Shown here: one piece after another, positions 50,881 to 63,514 of the stretch
How positions within the stretch are numbered: the first letter of the stretch is position 1
Layout: each line of letters begins with the position of its first letter
DNA from: Hoplostethus atlanticus
Taxonomy: Eukaryota > Chordata > Actinopteri > Trachichthyiformes > Trachichthyidae
Assembly (NCBI GenBank): GCA_034670405.1
Contig: JAXDDX010000119.1
Coordinates: forward strand, 1,431,501 to 1,495,500
Reading direction: 5' to 3'
DNA: 64,000 nucleotides
Made by a program: the position numbers and the translations under genes
The notes under the pieces: generated by a model
Databases searched by the model: none
What the model saw: the letters and a program-made list of their open reading frames with translations, nothing else
Told to the model about the DNA's origin: nothing

Positions 50881-51981
50881 TTTATATATATCCCAATTGC
50901 TTGGGTAAAACTACCCATTGTATAAGAGGCATAAACTACTATGGCCACTCAGGAACTTTCTGAAAAAGCATTAAAAAACAAGTTCTTCCTCCTTTTACTC
51001 TGATAACATTAGAATAAGAGGCTTATCTGCTGTCTTTCATAGCTATTTCTCAGACCACAGAGCTGAGCTTTTGTACCATATTACTATTGAACTCTATGCC
51101 AAATCAAGAGAACCTTGGTTTCACTCTATATCTTTAGATTTAGGTCACATCAAGAAATACGTTTAAACCTAACTGGCAGCCTAGGTGGCCTCATTTCATA
51201 CATTTCCCTTGATCCTGAACCAGAGAACACACTTTTTGCTACAGTGCACAGGAAAAGTCACACACCACAGTGTCACTCATGTTACATACGAGGATAAGCC
51301 TGCCGGGTGTTTTTTTTCACACTTCAAGGCAATTCAGCCGAGAGGCTTTCCTCGCGTTTTCCTTGATTAAGCATGGCTCACCGAGAATGGTGCTAAAGCA
51401 TGACGGTGTACATTCAGCAAAGAGCTATACAGGTGTTGCGATAGGGATGATATATCTGTTGGACGCTTTCCCTACCTCAGAGGGCAAGTCGGGCCTTGAG
51501 CGTAAAAGAAAAAAGATGGAGAGGTGGTAGTAGGGATGCCACAATAGTCTCCTGAGCATCCTTTCAAAGACACTTTTGGCTGCTTTTTTCTTTTACAGAC
51601 AAACATAAAGTCACACAGTTTGCACAAGCCAACACAAAATGCCCACAAAATACATGCTTGCAGTCTGAGCCCTTTTATTTACTGCTTTGGCACCACACCA
51701 CAGGGCATGGGATATATTATGGTGGAAAATTCCTGGTCCTGATTTCCTGGATTAATACGGACCGAATATAAAGTGTCAGCTTCGATTTTAGTATTTACGC
51801 AAAAACGAAAAGGGGAATTCAGCCACAGTCACAGTAACTAGTGTTGAGTCAGAGTATGGAGAGGCATGACATGCTCATGAAATGGTTTTGGCTTTCACTG
51901 GCTGTTGTTAAGGCTATTTGTACCATGGCAGGCCAAAATGAGGGTATGATGAAGTTATGAGAGTGACATTTTTAAATGGAT
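50881..51981. other. No gene recognised
   Basis: AT-rich non-coding sequence without recognisable repeats. Confidence 0.4.
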
Positions 51982-52224
51982 AAATGTCAGTTTTCCTTCT
52001 CTGCATCACTGATTGATATAACACAACAGTGATCCAACCTCTAGCCAGTTTATGAAAGCTTTTACATTTGCTTTTCTAAACACCTAGCATCAGGGACGTC
52101 TGTCCTGGGAAAAATCCTATGGAGACAGGAAGCGATGCGTGTTACATTTCCAGTTTGTTTGGAATAAACAGAAGAAGAACTAGGTAGTTAGCATGAGCAG
52201 CTGAACAGACAAAGAAAAGAGCTG
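51982..52224 (+). repeat. R1, copy D
   Basis: This copy links the two halves of the R1 family. It starts with the 5' part shared with 38908-39053 ('ctgattgatataacacaa', 'ggaagcgatgcgtgtta'). It continues into the core shared with copies A and E ('gtttgtttggaataaacag', 'gtagttagcatgagcag', 'gaacagacaaagaaaagag'). About 15 bases of the core are deleted ('cgatagccaccatgg' region), and the 3' half is missing. Confidence 0.7.
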
Positions 52225-53084
52225 ATTTTTTTTATCTGATTTTACATCATTTTATGCTATATTGTTGTTCAATGTAGATTTGCCTCCATTGCTATAAGCG
52301 CTGCGGTGAATCTCTGAGTGACACCATACCCGTGTTGTCTGCTTGAGGGTTAGTCAATTCTTTCCAGTGGCCTACTTCTTAGAACTCCACTTGGTTTTAA
52401 CTGGCTTTTATTGTTTAGAAATCCAGTTTTATCGTGGGTTCATAACCACACCTCCACTTGGGACCAACGTTAATTGTTTGCGGTGGCTCGAATGACAGGG
52501 AATTCCAGCAACCCAAGCAGACTTCAAAACATTATTTTCTGGATTGCGTGCCACAGGGGAGCAGGTTTTGATTTCTGGCCCAGTTCCAACACTTGGGTGG
52601 AGCTGTGGCCATTTTACTTGTCATCGCTCCCTCTACACCTTATTGCTTAAAGGCTGAGTGCTTCCAATTCAAACAATTTTGACCTCTTCATCCCATTATA
52701 TCTCGAATGCTTCCTGCCAATATGGATATTTTTCTCTCCTAAGCAAGCGGTCATCACAAAACAGTTATCTATAAATAGTTCAGACAGTCCATGCCCTCAT
52801 GAGGTGACTTCCCCAATAGTTTATTTTAAACAGTTCATTGGAACCTGTTATTTCTCAGAAATGTAAAAGCTCTTTAGAGGAGTTACCCCGTTTGGACTCC
52901 TCTTCCTTTATTTCTTTTCCTCTATTTCTTACCCAGTGCCCTTTAGGGTTGTGTTTCCACTTTGATGTGTGGACTCCTTGCATAGATCTTTGTCTGCTAG
53001 CATTGAACCTAGCAGTAACACATATGGCCTCCTTTGGCTCCAAGGGAACTCTAATCGAATACTTAATGGTAATCCTAATAATTT
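52225..53084. other. No gene recognised
   Basis: May include the 5' part of the decayed LINE that follows; no motif confirms this. Confidence 0.35.
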
Positions 53085-55170
53085 AGATCGAGATTTTGGC
53101 TCTTAATGTCAAGTTTGATCTCTTCAATGTTGAAGACTTCTCTTTAATCCCTTTAATCTTTAATCTGTTGTGATTGTATCTCTCCTTACAGCCTTAATTT
53201 CCTGAAGCATGGTTGAACTCTAATGACTTTTACTCCCCAAACGAAGCTACTCCATGTAACTTCTCATATTTGACCAAACCCAGACTCAGGCTGTGGCAGC
53301 ATGATTTTTATCCGTGGGAAAAATTTCAAATGTCATCTTCGGTCATCTCGGGAATTTTCATCCTTTGAGTCCTTAATATTTACTTCAGTAAACAGACTAT
53401 TGTTTGCTGGTGTATCAACCTCCAAAATATAATCGTAATCAATCATCATAATCATCGCTGGATTCAGATCTTTTATCTCCGACTAGGTATGATAAAATTC
53501 TTATTCTTGGAAACTTTCATTTTTTAAATGTTGACCCAATTTTTAAACATTTTAATCTTATAACATCTGCAACAGGAGCAACTCAAAACTTGGCCATAGA
53601 CTTGATCTTGTAATGACTTTTGGCCGTACTTTAAACAGTCTAGAAACTAAGGATCTATTTGTTTCTGATCATCTTGGTATTGAGATTAACATGACTTCTC
53701 CCAGTGTGATTGAACCAAATTGCATTCAGACCCGTCTGATTAACTTTTCCAATGCAAGAAAATCCAAAATATTTTCAATCAACTGGGTGCTGACTCTTTA
53801 ACAGAATGCCATCTGGAGAATTTCAATCCCATCTGTTTGACAACGTTAGATAGAGTTTCTCCGTTTTATAACCCAAAGAAAAAAAATCCTTTTATAGTTT
53901 CCTTTGTGAGATGAGCACACCTGTGCAGAAACGCTGGATGACATTGGAAGAGTAGCAATGAATTTTAACACCGCAGATAAAGTTCCTTCCTTCCTTCCCC
54001 AGGGTTCTTTTCAGGACCATAGATCGAGCTGTAAATGCTTCATTGATTATTCATATCCATTACCCTCCTGAAGATTTTTGACTTACCAAATTGAAGGTAG
54101 CAGATACCACCTTGTGACCAGGATTTGAATGTTTTTCACCAGTTAAGCACCTCCCTCGGTTCCTTCAAGGAAATATCAGCAGAAACATGTTTTGACATTG
54201 TATCACATATGAAACCTTCATCATGTTCTCTAGATATTATACCCAGTCACCTCTTAAAAGAGGTCATTGTTACTGTATGTCCTAATATTCTTTTAAGTGT
54301 ACACAGCTCATTGGTAAGCGGCTGTGTACCTCTTATTTATTTTCAAACAGAGCTCGTCCAGCCTCTTCTTAAAAAGCCTAGTCGGCCGAGTAATTATAGA
54401 CCTACTTTCAAACTTCCATTTCTGGGTATTAGGGAGGGTTGTTTACAATCATTTTACTGACTACATGAGCAGATATGACTTGAAAAAATCCAATCTGGTT
54501 TCCATTCATACAGACATAGCACTGAGACAGCTTTACTTAGAGTGACAAATGATATTCTCACTGCAGATGCTGGTGAATGTTCTACTGTAGTTCTGCTTGA
54601 CCTTACCACCACTGACACAGTTGATAACATCTTAATAGACAGTGTAATTCTATATCCTCCTCAGCACAATTAAGCTGCGGAGTACCTCAAGGTTCCATTC
54701 TGGGTCCTATTTTGTTTTCCATCTGTTCCCACTTTGTCATATATTTTGCAGACACTATATTTCTTTCCTTTTGTTTTGCTGATGATACACAGCTGTAAAA
54801 CTTTCAGAACCGTTAAAGGATTAAATGGCTTAGCCCCAGCTTATATAATGGAGCTTTTATCTTCCTATGTACAAAAGCGTGACCTTAGACTAGACGAAAG
54901 TCAAAAGGTAATCGAGCATTTGCAGTCAGGGCCCCTAAACTCTGGAACAATTTATCTGATGAAATATGAGTAGCCAGCTCTCTATCTTCTTTCAAGACAC
55001 AACTAAAAACTCACTCTCTTTCTTTTAAGTGCTAACATTATGAGTTTTTCTTATTTGTGTGTAGTTCATCATGGCCACACATTGCTGTAGTTCTTCCTTG
55101 GTGCTGTTTTATTCTATGTAAACCACTTTGTAACTTTGTTTCAAAAAGTGCTATACAATATACAACAAAA
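53085..55170 (+). mobile_element. Decayed L2/Rex1-like LINE
   Basis: Ordered but broken ORF2 motifs are visible. The endonuclease part has EAWLNSNDFYSPNEA (about 53203) and VSDHLGIEI (53658-53686). The RT part has SSCSLDIIPSHLLKE (about 54214), VQPLLKKPSRPSNYRP (54357-54405), HSTETALLRVTNDI, GVPQGSILGPILFS (about 54678) and FADDTQL (about 54775-54797). After an internal deletion of the thumb region comes GLNGLAPAYIMELLSSY (54828-54878), then a 3' tail with 'actttgtaactttg' and 'aaaagtgctatacaat'. Many stops and frameshifts show an old copy. Confidence 0.8.
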
Positions 55171-55756
55171 ATCTGTGTTGAAGCACCTAAATTTACGCTC
55201 TGTGCCCCATAATATTTTCTTTGTTATTGAATTGTGATTGAAAAATGACTACACTCTCTGGGTTGAAGTTGTTCAGGTTATCATTAAGGATCTAAAAGTA
55301 GGAGTGTCTAGCTTTTCAGAGCATAATAAATGTTATGGTAATAGGGGAGAACAGGGATCAGTGAGTGATCTGCTGTTCGACTCTGACAAACCGGATGCAA
55401 ACATGCCTTGGTGTATGCGTGGTTTAGGAGCGGATGAAACAGGTCAAGGATTACCTGGGACCTGTAGTGACGGTCCTGCCAGTTTATCCCTCCTCTAAAC
55501 AGTGCAGTTCCCATTCATAGAGCGGCCATCAGTGTAACGTCATCCTTGGTCTGCAGGGACATCTTGATCCCTTGCATAATCGTTGCCAACTTTAATCTGT
55601 ATCTGCTTTCACTACTGTGTCACTGTGTCAGGTTTTTCCCAGCAGACTTGAATCCTACCTGTAGCCATCATCTACATCCACAAGAGGCTCCACTGAAAAT
55701 AGTGGGATGCTCAGCTGTGTGAATGCTTCGACTCATGATGATTAACCTGTTGTTCT
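55171..55756. other. No gene recognised
   Basis: Non-coding sequence between a LINE and a MITE. Confidence 0.4.
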
Positions 55757-56095
55757 CAGTCATCCTCAAACTGGGGTCTAGGGACCTCCAGGGGTCCTTG
55801 AGGAGGTTGCAGGGGTCCTTGAGGAGGTTCAAGGGTATCCCCTATAAAATGAGTATTTTCATTTCACATAATTTAATTCATTATAAATTATCCCAATGAA
55901 TGCATAGAAAGACGACTAACTATTTCACTCTCACCCCTATTACTTCCCCATGTACAGTGTTATTCTATACTAATAATAAATCAACAACAATATAAATCTT
56001 CCCATATGGGTCCCTGGGATAAAATTTTCAATCAAATGGGGCATAATGTGACTCTAACTGGGAGTTCATGACATGAAAATGTTGAGAACTCCTGG
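55757..56095. mobile_element. hAT-like MITE, copy with internal duplication
   Basis: The ends are of the type CAGTCATCCTCAAACTGGGG ... gttgagaactcctg. Inside are 'ttatcccaatgaatg' and 'atttcactctcac', shared with 19779-20031. Near the left end the phrase 'aggggtccttgaggaggtt' occurs twice in tandem (about 55790-55829). Confidence 0.55.
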
Positions 56096-56198
56096 TCTAT
56101 TGCATGTATAAGACACAACACACTACTGTATGTGTTTGACATAAGAGAACCTCTGTCCATTCCTGTAGTGCTGGGAGTGAAGTACCAAGCATCATGCA

Positions 56199-56199
<1 letters not shown>

Positions 56200-56242
<43 letters not shown>
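56200..56242. repeat. (CA)20 microsatellite
   Basis: A pure CA run of about 41 bases, placed just outside the MITE. Confidence 0.97.
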
Positions 56243-56244
<2 letters not shown>

Positions 56245-56972
56245 CATGCATGCATGTACGCACATACAATATATTAATAGACAACAGAGGGCATCTGTCA
56301 TACTAGGTCTTACTCATTTTTCACACATGGGTCGCAAATGAAAACAGCGATTAACACCATCATAGCTCTGTCACGAGATAAAGCATGTTTTGCATTTGCA
56401 AAGCTTTCCTCCTCTTACGCTTTCTCACATCAGAAACAAATCACCTAATCTAAAGACTCGCTATGTGACAGGGTCAATTAAGGTTCTTTCTAATTGAGAA
56501 CAAAGGGAGAGAGAAATTACTTTCTGAGTCTGATTGGCAGCTACAGGGGGGAAAGTGATGACAAGCTGAGACAAGACAAATCAAGGTTCCTCAGCCTGCT
56601 AAGTGGATCAGGGCCCTTTTCCCCTGAGTAAGATTAGTCTTCCTTGGGAAATGAGCACAAGTAGGTATTAGCACAGTGACACAGCGCCTCTCCTCTCCCT
56701 TGGCTTATAGGCAACACCGGCTGAATCTACACATTGGCTCACTGGAGCTATGCAAAAGTAGCCTGGGATTAACTGAGTTTGAAATGCATTGTGATAACTC
56801 AGTGAATTTATATTGAATATATATGATTTCATAAGGATTTATATACTTTTTTTACTCATATTTGCCAAACAAAAAAATGCTATTGATTTATTATTTATTA
56901 TGTGTTGCCTAATTTGTACCTCATCTGTGCTTGTAAATAAATGGAAAGGACATGAGTTTTCTCTTTCTTTAC
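56243..56972. other. No gene recognised
   Basis: Non-coding; nothing with defined ends. Confidence 0.4.
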
Positions 56973-57060
56973 TTAAAGCTGCACTAGGCAATTTCGCACT
57001 TTGGTGACCCCAAGTGGCAGCGAGAGATAACTGTTTGAATTTTTGAAAGTTTGAAGGACT
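56973..57060 (+). mobile_element. Partial TTAA MITE, relative of 5855-5950
   Basis: TTAA (56973-56976) is followed by AGCTGCACTAGGCAATTT, then 'ccaagtggcagcgagagata' and 'aactgtttgaat'. All of this is collinear with one arm of the palindromic MITE at 5855-5950. The second arm is missing or unrecognisable. Confidence 0.55.
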
Positions 57061-58239
57061 TCATTACCTAGAAATCACATAATGGATCATAAGTAAACTG
57101 CACACTCCTCGGAGCTAAATTTCTTCTTCTTTAGTGGCCGGTCGGGGCAGAGATGGTGAAAAAGGTATCTGGATTTCTCTCTTAAGTTTCAGTTTGTCAC
57201 TTTCTGTGCATCGAGAAGATTTCCTGCCCGTGTCCATACCCGATTTTTGGCTACTGCAACTTTTTATGCTAGTGAATATTTTGTGCTGATGTGCTGCTGA
57301 GTCTATTTAGACACACTGCAGAGTTGTCATGTACCTTAAGAAAGCACACATGGATCCTATGTGCAGTGGAACTACAAACACACACACAGTATTTTTAGAT
57401 TGGCACCAGTTCATGCGATGCGGAAGCAAGGCACTGATGGCTGGGAGAGCATAAGAGGGCCATGCATGGTGTTAAGAAGAGTGGTGCTCTTCACCAGCCT
57501 CTGACACAAAATCTTTGGGGGGGGATTTAGTGAATATGATCAAGGAGCTTTTTGTTACCTTGAACTGGAAGGGCCTTGTCTTCTTTTCCCTGTGAATATC
57601 CTTAGCGCTGGCTTTCCAGCATGTGTTAATGTAGTGCTACCAGTGTGAGGGAAATACACAGAGAAGGTCAAATAGGCAGCTTGCAAAGAACCGCAGAGTT
57701 TGTTCACAGACAGCCTACAGAAAAGATTCCACATCAGTGACCATATGTAATTAACTGTTTTAGGTAGGTAGCAATAAAACTGTATTTGTCCGTTTTCTTG
57801 AATTCCTCCTTCAAGCCACTAAGACTGACTCTATCATGCTGGCTTGACCCAGGGGTTGCCAATTTGTGTTTGTGTCTTTGTCTGCAGCCCTAGTAGAGGC
57901 TTGTGGTTTTGGGCTGTGCTGGCAAGGAAAAAAGAGAGTAGGACAGCGTTTGCGGCGGCCCAGGGGCTGGAGTGGGATGGCGATGGAGATGGATGTGGAG
58001 CAGAGACAGGACAAAGAGGAGCAGGAGAGGGAGTGGCGAAGGGGAGGTGAAGGAGGAGAGAATGATGCATTTCAGCCTAACGAGCCATAAGCCAAACTGA
58101 GGTGAAGAGTTCAAGCCAAGGGAAGGAAGTCTATATAATCAAGCGAGTCTTCAATCAAGTACAACTGGAATTTTTCAAAATGGAATGTATGGTGTTTTAT
58201 GTCTGTGAAAGGGGATCCACTGACACAGGTGCTCTATAA
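57061..58239. other. No gene recognised
   Basis: Includes a GA-rich patch (57950-58060) with open frames on both strands but no domain. It could contain the remains of a LINE 5' region; no evidence confirms it. Confidence 0.35.
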
Positions 58240-61200
58240 TTGAACAAGTGGTGGCAGGGGGGCTGTGGAACTGCCAGTCGGCTGTGCCGAAAGCTGAGTT
58301 CATCTCAGGCTACGCATCCCTGCTCTCCCTCAACTTTCTTGCTCTAACTGAGACTTGGACCACCCCAGAAAACACTGCCACGCCCGCTGCTCTGTCAGAT
58401 GTGTACTCTTTCTCTCACACTCCCAGAGCTGCGAGGCGAGGCGGTGGTACTGGCCTGCTAATTTCCAGCAAATGGAAATACTCTCTTTTTTCTCTGCCAC
58501 AATTCTCTCCTTCCTCCTTTGAATTTCATGCTGTCACTGTTTCTCATCCAGTCAAGCTCACCATCGCGGTTGTGTACCGCCCACCAGGCCCTGCTGGTGA
58601 GTTCCTGGAGGAGCTTGACACACTAGTCTCCCACTTCCCTGACGATGGCTCTGGACTCATCCTTCTCGGTGACTTCAACATCCAGACTGAGAAGCTTGAC
58701 CTTCTTCTTTCGTTCCTCGCCTCCTTCGACCTAGCCCTCTCCCCATCTCCTCCTAGGCTGGCAACCAACTGGACCTAATCTTCACCAGACACTGTTCTAC
58801 TGCCAACCTCTCCGTCACTCCTCTTCATCTCTCTGACCACTACTTCATGTCCTACACTCTCTCTCTCCTCTCCCCCCTCACATCCTCTCCCTACCCACAT
58901 GGTTTCTTCTTGTCGCAATCTCCGCTCGCTCTCTCCCACTGATCTTTCCTCTTCTGTTCTCTCTGCTCTCCCTGCCCCTGAATCTTTTTCTCTTCTATCC
59001 CCTGATACTGCCACTGATCTTCTTCTCTCTACTCTGTCCTCTTCTCTGGACCATCTCTGTCCCCTCACCTCCAGGCCTGCACGCCAAACTCCACCTGCCC
59101 CTTGGTTGTCGGACTCAGTGCGTACTGAGAGACGGAGCCTGAGAGTGGCTGAGCGCAAATGGAGAAATGGCAACCTCCCGGAGGACCTTCTTACCTTCCA
59201 ATCTCTCCTTTCCACTTTTTCCTCCTCTCTATCTGCTGCTAAAGCTGCTTTCTTCTGCACTAAAATTCAAACTTCTGCTTCCAACCCTAAAAAACTCTTT
59301 GAAACTTTCTCTACCCTCCTCCAACCCCCACCCCCTCCTCCCACCTCCTCCCTCCGCCCTGACGACTTCGCCAACTTCTTTGACAAGAAGGTCAACGATA
59401 TCCGATCCTCCTTCCCTCACCCCCCGGCTGGTGCCCTGCGCACCAACCACACCTATCTGCCTTCCACCCCTCCCTCTCTACCACCCTCTCCACCTTTTCC
59501 CTCCCCACCTCCCTCCCTATCCCATTTTTCTCCCCTCTCCCCAGACGAGGTCCTTCACCTGGTTACATCTAGCCGCCCCACCACATGCTCCCTTGACCCG
59601 GTCCCATCCACTCTGCTTCAGTCTACTGCACCTGAACTCCTTCCCTTCCTGACCCACCTCATCAACACGTCTCTGGTGTCTGGATGCTTTCCCTCTGCTT
59701 TCAAGACTGCCAGAGTCACCCCCCTTCTGAAGAAACCAACACTTGACCCCTCTGAGGTCAAGAACTACCGACCGGTTTCCCTTCTACCCTTCCTATCAAA
59801 AACTCTTGAACGTGCTGTCTTCAAGCAACTGTCCTTGTACCTCCACCAGACCAACCTCTTGGATCCCCACCAGTCTGGGTTCAAGGTGGGTCACTCGACC
59901 GAGACTGCCCTCTTGGCAGTGACGGAGTCGCTCCATGCCGCTAGAGCGAACTCTCTCTCCTCTGTCCTGATACTCCTGGACCTGTCTGCAGCGTTTGACA
60001 CGGTGAACCACCAGATCCTCCTCTCCACCCTTGAGGGGATGGGTGTCTCAGGCTCTGCACTCTCCATGTTTGCATCCTACCTAACGCCTCAGGACGCTGA
60101 GAGGGTCTGTGTCAGAACCACGCAGGCTCACTACTGGGGTTCCGCAAGGCTCGGTTCTAGGCCCTCTCCTCTTTTCCCTCTACACAACATCTCTTGGTTC
60201 TGTTATCCATTCACACGACTTTTCCTACCACTGCTATGCAGATGACACCCAGCTGATCCTGTTATTTCCCCCCTCTGACACACAAGTGGAGGCACGCATT
60301 GCTGCGTGTCTGGCAGACATCTCGGAGTGGATGTCGATGCACCACCTGAAGCTCAACCTGGACAAAACTGAGCTGATGTTCCTCCCGGGGAAGGGCTGTC
60401 CACACCGAGACCTGGCCATCACCATTGATAATGCTGTGGTGACGTCAACTCGGACTGTGAGGAATCTGGGTGTGACCCTGGACGACCAACTGTCGTTCTC
60501 GGCAAACATCGCATCAGTGACACGCTCCTGCAGATTCCTCCTCTACAACATCAGGAGGATTCGCCCCTTCCTCACTGACAAGGCAGCGCAGGTGCTCATC
60601 CAGGCTCTTGTCATCTCCCGCCTGGACTACTGCAACTCCCTCCTTGCTGGTGCCCCGGCGTTTGCCATCAGACCTCTGGAGCTTGTTCAGAAAGCTGCAG
60701 CTCGTCTGGTGTTCAACCGCCCCAAGTTCTCCCATACAACTACCCTTCTCCGTTCTCTACACTGGCTCCCTGTAGCGGCTCGCATCCAGTTCAAGACCCT
60801 GGTGCTAGCCTATAGGGCAGTGAAAGGAACAGCTCCTTCTTACCTCCAGGCTATGGTCAAGCCTTACACCCCCGCCCGACCACTTTGCTCTGCTGCCTCG
60901 AGGCGACTGGTTGCCCCGTCGCTCAGAGGTCCCTGCGGCCGATCTACACGGTCACGGCTCTTCTCTGTCCTGGCCCCGCAGTGGTGGAATGAACTCCCCA
61001 CTGATGTCAGGACAGCAGAGTCGCTGCCCATCTTTCGCCGCAGGCTGAAAACCCACCTCTTCAGGAAACACTACCCTGACCCTTCCTCTTAGCCTTGCCA
61101 ATTTGTCGTCAATTATGTGTCTGAGCTCTTGTTTATTGGCTCTTGTTCATTTGATACACTTATTTGTCTTAGCTCTTGCTTATTTGGTTCACTTATTTGT

Positions 61201-61420
61201 CTTAGCTCTTGTTTATTTGATTCTCTTATTTGTCTCATTTGTTTAAGATATAGTAGGTTGCTAACTTATTGCACTCTTACCTTAACACTAGTTATGCTCT
61301 TAGTTGCTTGTTTAGGAAGGAAATGCACTTACGATTTCTGGTGACTAGTAGTGTTCTTGCACTTATTGTAAGTCGCTTTGGATAAAAGCGTCTGCTAAAT
61401 GACTGTAATGTAATGTAATA
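58240..61420 (+). mobile_element. L2-type LINE, 5' truncated, with 3' tail
   Basis: About 3.2 kb. An endonuclease-RT ORF (58248-61092) is followed by a 3' UTR of about 330 bp. It closes with 'gtcgctttggataaaagcgt', 'ctgctaaatgac' and a (TGTAA)n tail, the hallmark end of fish L2 elements. ORF1 is absent. The 3' UTR has three tandem units of about 33 bp (ttagctcttgtttatttgat type, 61117-61245). No target-site duplication was identified, as the 5' junction is uncertain. Confidence 0.9.
58248..61092 (+). pseudogene. LINE ORF2 (endonuclease plus reverse transcriptase), frame-broken
   Basis: The AP-endonuclease domain shows LTETW (about 58344), VVYRPPG, LLGDFNI (about 58665-58682) and LSDHYF (about 58830). 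The reverse transcriptase shows TCSLDPVPSTLL, KNYRPVSLLPF, HQSGFKVGHSTETALL, LDLSAAFDTVNH, GVPQGSVLGPLLFSLY (from 60136) and catalytic YADD (60235-60246). The C-terminal motifs are ISRLDYCNSLLAG, LVQKAAARLVF and LHWLPVAARIQFKTL. The frame changes at about 58755, again between about 58860 and 58899, and at about 60090-60110, each breaking the protein. The last 327 codons are intact. The rest of the RT is well preserved, which suggests a fairly recent insertion. Confidence 0.9.
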
Positions 61421-61959
61421 ATACTTCCTCTTAATAGATGGTGTTTAATTTCAGTATTCCCTCCCTTCATTCAATACACTTCAGCCCTCTTGACATCTGC
61501 TATCAAATCAAAGTTTTCTAAGATGGTACCACAGTCTATCATTGCGCTTCAGGCCAGTGCCTTCTCTGCCACTGCCCTCCCTGCAAGCCAAATAAAGTTA
61601 GGCCAATTTCTGGCTGCTGATGTCATCTCCACCATCTAAATGATTGCCCTGTAATCAGCCTTGTTCTGCTCTGTGATTGGAGTGGGCAGTTGGATCTGGC
61701 CTCGGTGACTCCTGTGGAACCGACGGCAGAAAAAAGAGGAAGGAACATATGGCATCCTTTAAAGTGAATCTCTCTCTCTCAATCTGCTTTGTGGAACCAG
61801 TGACTTAACTGATCATTTGAACATTTTTCAAACTAAACCTGATCCTCCTGAAATCAAATTTAAGCTACTAATAAATGTGACTTTGCTCCTATGTTTCAGA
61901 GCCAACACCGAGTTATTCCATTCGGGTCACGATGCTTCTGTCAGGACCCTGCAGGAGGT
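61421..61959. other. No gene recognised
   Basis: Non-coding flank of the LINE. Confidence 0.4.
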
Positions 61960-62150
61960 TGCAACGTGATCTCGGGGGGAATCTGAATGGAAACTGAAAA
62001 AAAAAAACTATTTATAAAATCTAAATGTTTTTCTTGTGAAATAATATGTGCATCCTCATCATTTGGTGTCATTCAGCATTCTGTGCATTTGTACCTGCAA
62101 CAAGTGGTTGTCGGTTGGTATTGCCTTGAAAAGAGGTTGAGAACTACTAT
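61960..62150. mobile_element. hAT-like MITE remnant
   Basis: 'ggaggttgcaacgtgatctc' at the left and 'gaggttgagaactactatg' at the right resemble the outer parts of the 55757-56095 element. The left terminus could not be placed exactly. Confidence 0.35.
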
Positions 62151-63276
62151 GATAGAGGATTATATTCAATTTTAAGTGAGGAAAAGAAAAGGCCCATGAG
62201 ACTGAGACCATGCATTTGAAGTAATAAGAAAAAGTAATTCAATCATCCAACTCATGAGGGGCTGGGCTCTGACCTGCAGCCTGATCTCTCTTGTTTCTGT
62301 CCTACAATGATCCTCTTATGCGATCATAAGACACCAATTACAGCACTCTGGTCAAAATTACCCATTTTGATTCCCCAGTCATGACCATGCTGAAGTGGTT
62401 GAAATAGCACGGGGGCAGTGCTGCATGGCACATTGTATTTGGAAACTGGACCATCTTCAGAGAGAATTACGATGATTGTCTGCAATCATTCTCCCAAATA
62501 TATCCACGTGGGTGCCCAAATGAAACATAATACACGTTGCCACAAAACATTCTGCAACCCATCATTAAAGAGGCACAACACCCTTCAATGTTGTCCCTAA
62601 CTAACTCGCTAAAAAAAAGGCTTCCCTATGAGGTCTGTCAGATTGAATGGCCACGTAATAGAGAACACAAACAAATTGAAGTCTGTGAAAAGCCAAGTGC
62701 CTCACATGTGAGAAGCCGTCCCTGACAAAGACAGACCTAAGAGGTCAGAGTCTCTCACAGACCCAGATGACTGGCCTGTCGCTGACCCTGGACCCAGGCC
62801 TGTCATACCATTGCATGTCAGCTGTCATCTTGCATAAAGCGCTGCTGCCAGCCAGAACTGAAAACACTTCCTAGTGTGCCTGCCAACCCGCAAAACAGAC
62901 AGGAACAATCTAGGAGTACATACAAAACACCATAAAGTAGCTAAACTAATAATCTGACATGTCATACTTTATTTTGCAAATGAGTATATTTACTACTGAA
63001 CCCCATTATCAGTGGAGGGAGGGGGCTACGCTGTGCTGTGCTCATCAGACCTCTTTAGACAAGCAAGTTGTACAAATTGACAGCCGTAGCAATTTGTCGC
63101 CAAATGCTTTGGGAATCAACACATCAACATTGTTCCCCATGGTCTGAAGAAGTAGCTAGATGTGTTGCTAGTCGCTTTTGAGAAATAAAGTGGCCAGGGG
63201 GGGTGTAAAAAGTCGCTATATCTAGCAACAAAGATGTCAATTTGGCATCAGTGCCAAGGTGTTGGGTAGGTCTTTC
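62151..63276. other. No gene recognised
   Basis: Non-coding; no repeat with defined ends. Confidence 0.4.
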
Positions 63277-63514
63277 CCGGTTTGTTTGGAATAAACAGAA
63301 GAAGAACTGGGTAGTTAGCATGAGCAGCGATAGCCACCATGGCTGAACAGACACAGAAAAGAGTGCCACCTACAGAAACTCAAACTCCATCAACAGAAAA
63401 TCCAAGGAGAAAGACATCACAGTACTGGACACACTGTTTGATTGACAGGTGATCTCTGGGAAGTGTAGTAAAGAAACACCATAGCAATAAGGAGCTGAGC
63501 ACCAAAGATGGAGA
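63277..63514 (+). repeat. R1, copy E (best 3' half)
   Basis: This is the best preserved R1 body: 'gtttgtttggaataaacag', 'actgggtagttagcatgag', 'gccacctacagaaactc', 'ggacacactgtttgattgac' and 'gagcaccaaagatggag'. It serves as the reference for copies A, B and C. The minus-strand open frames across it are chance. Confidence 0.75.

Noticed and set aside
57838-58114. Exon after a 'gtctttgtctgcag' acceptor-like site
   Set aside because: The downstream frame is GA-rich low complexity, open on both strands, and matches nothing.
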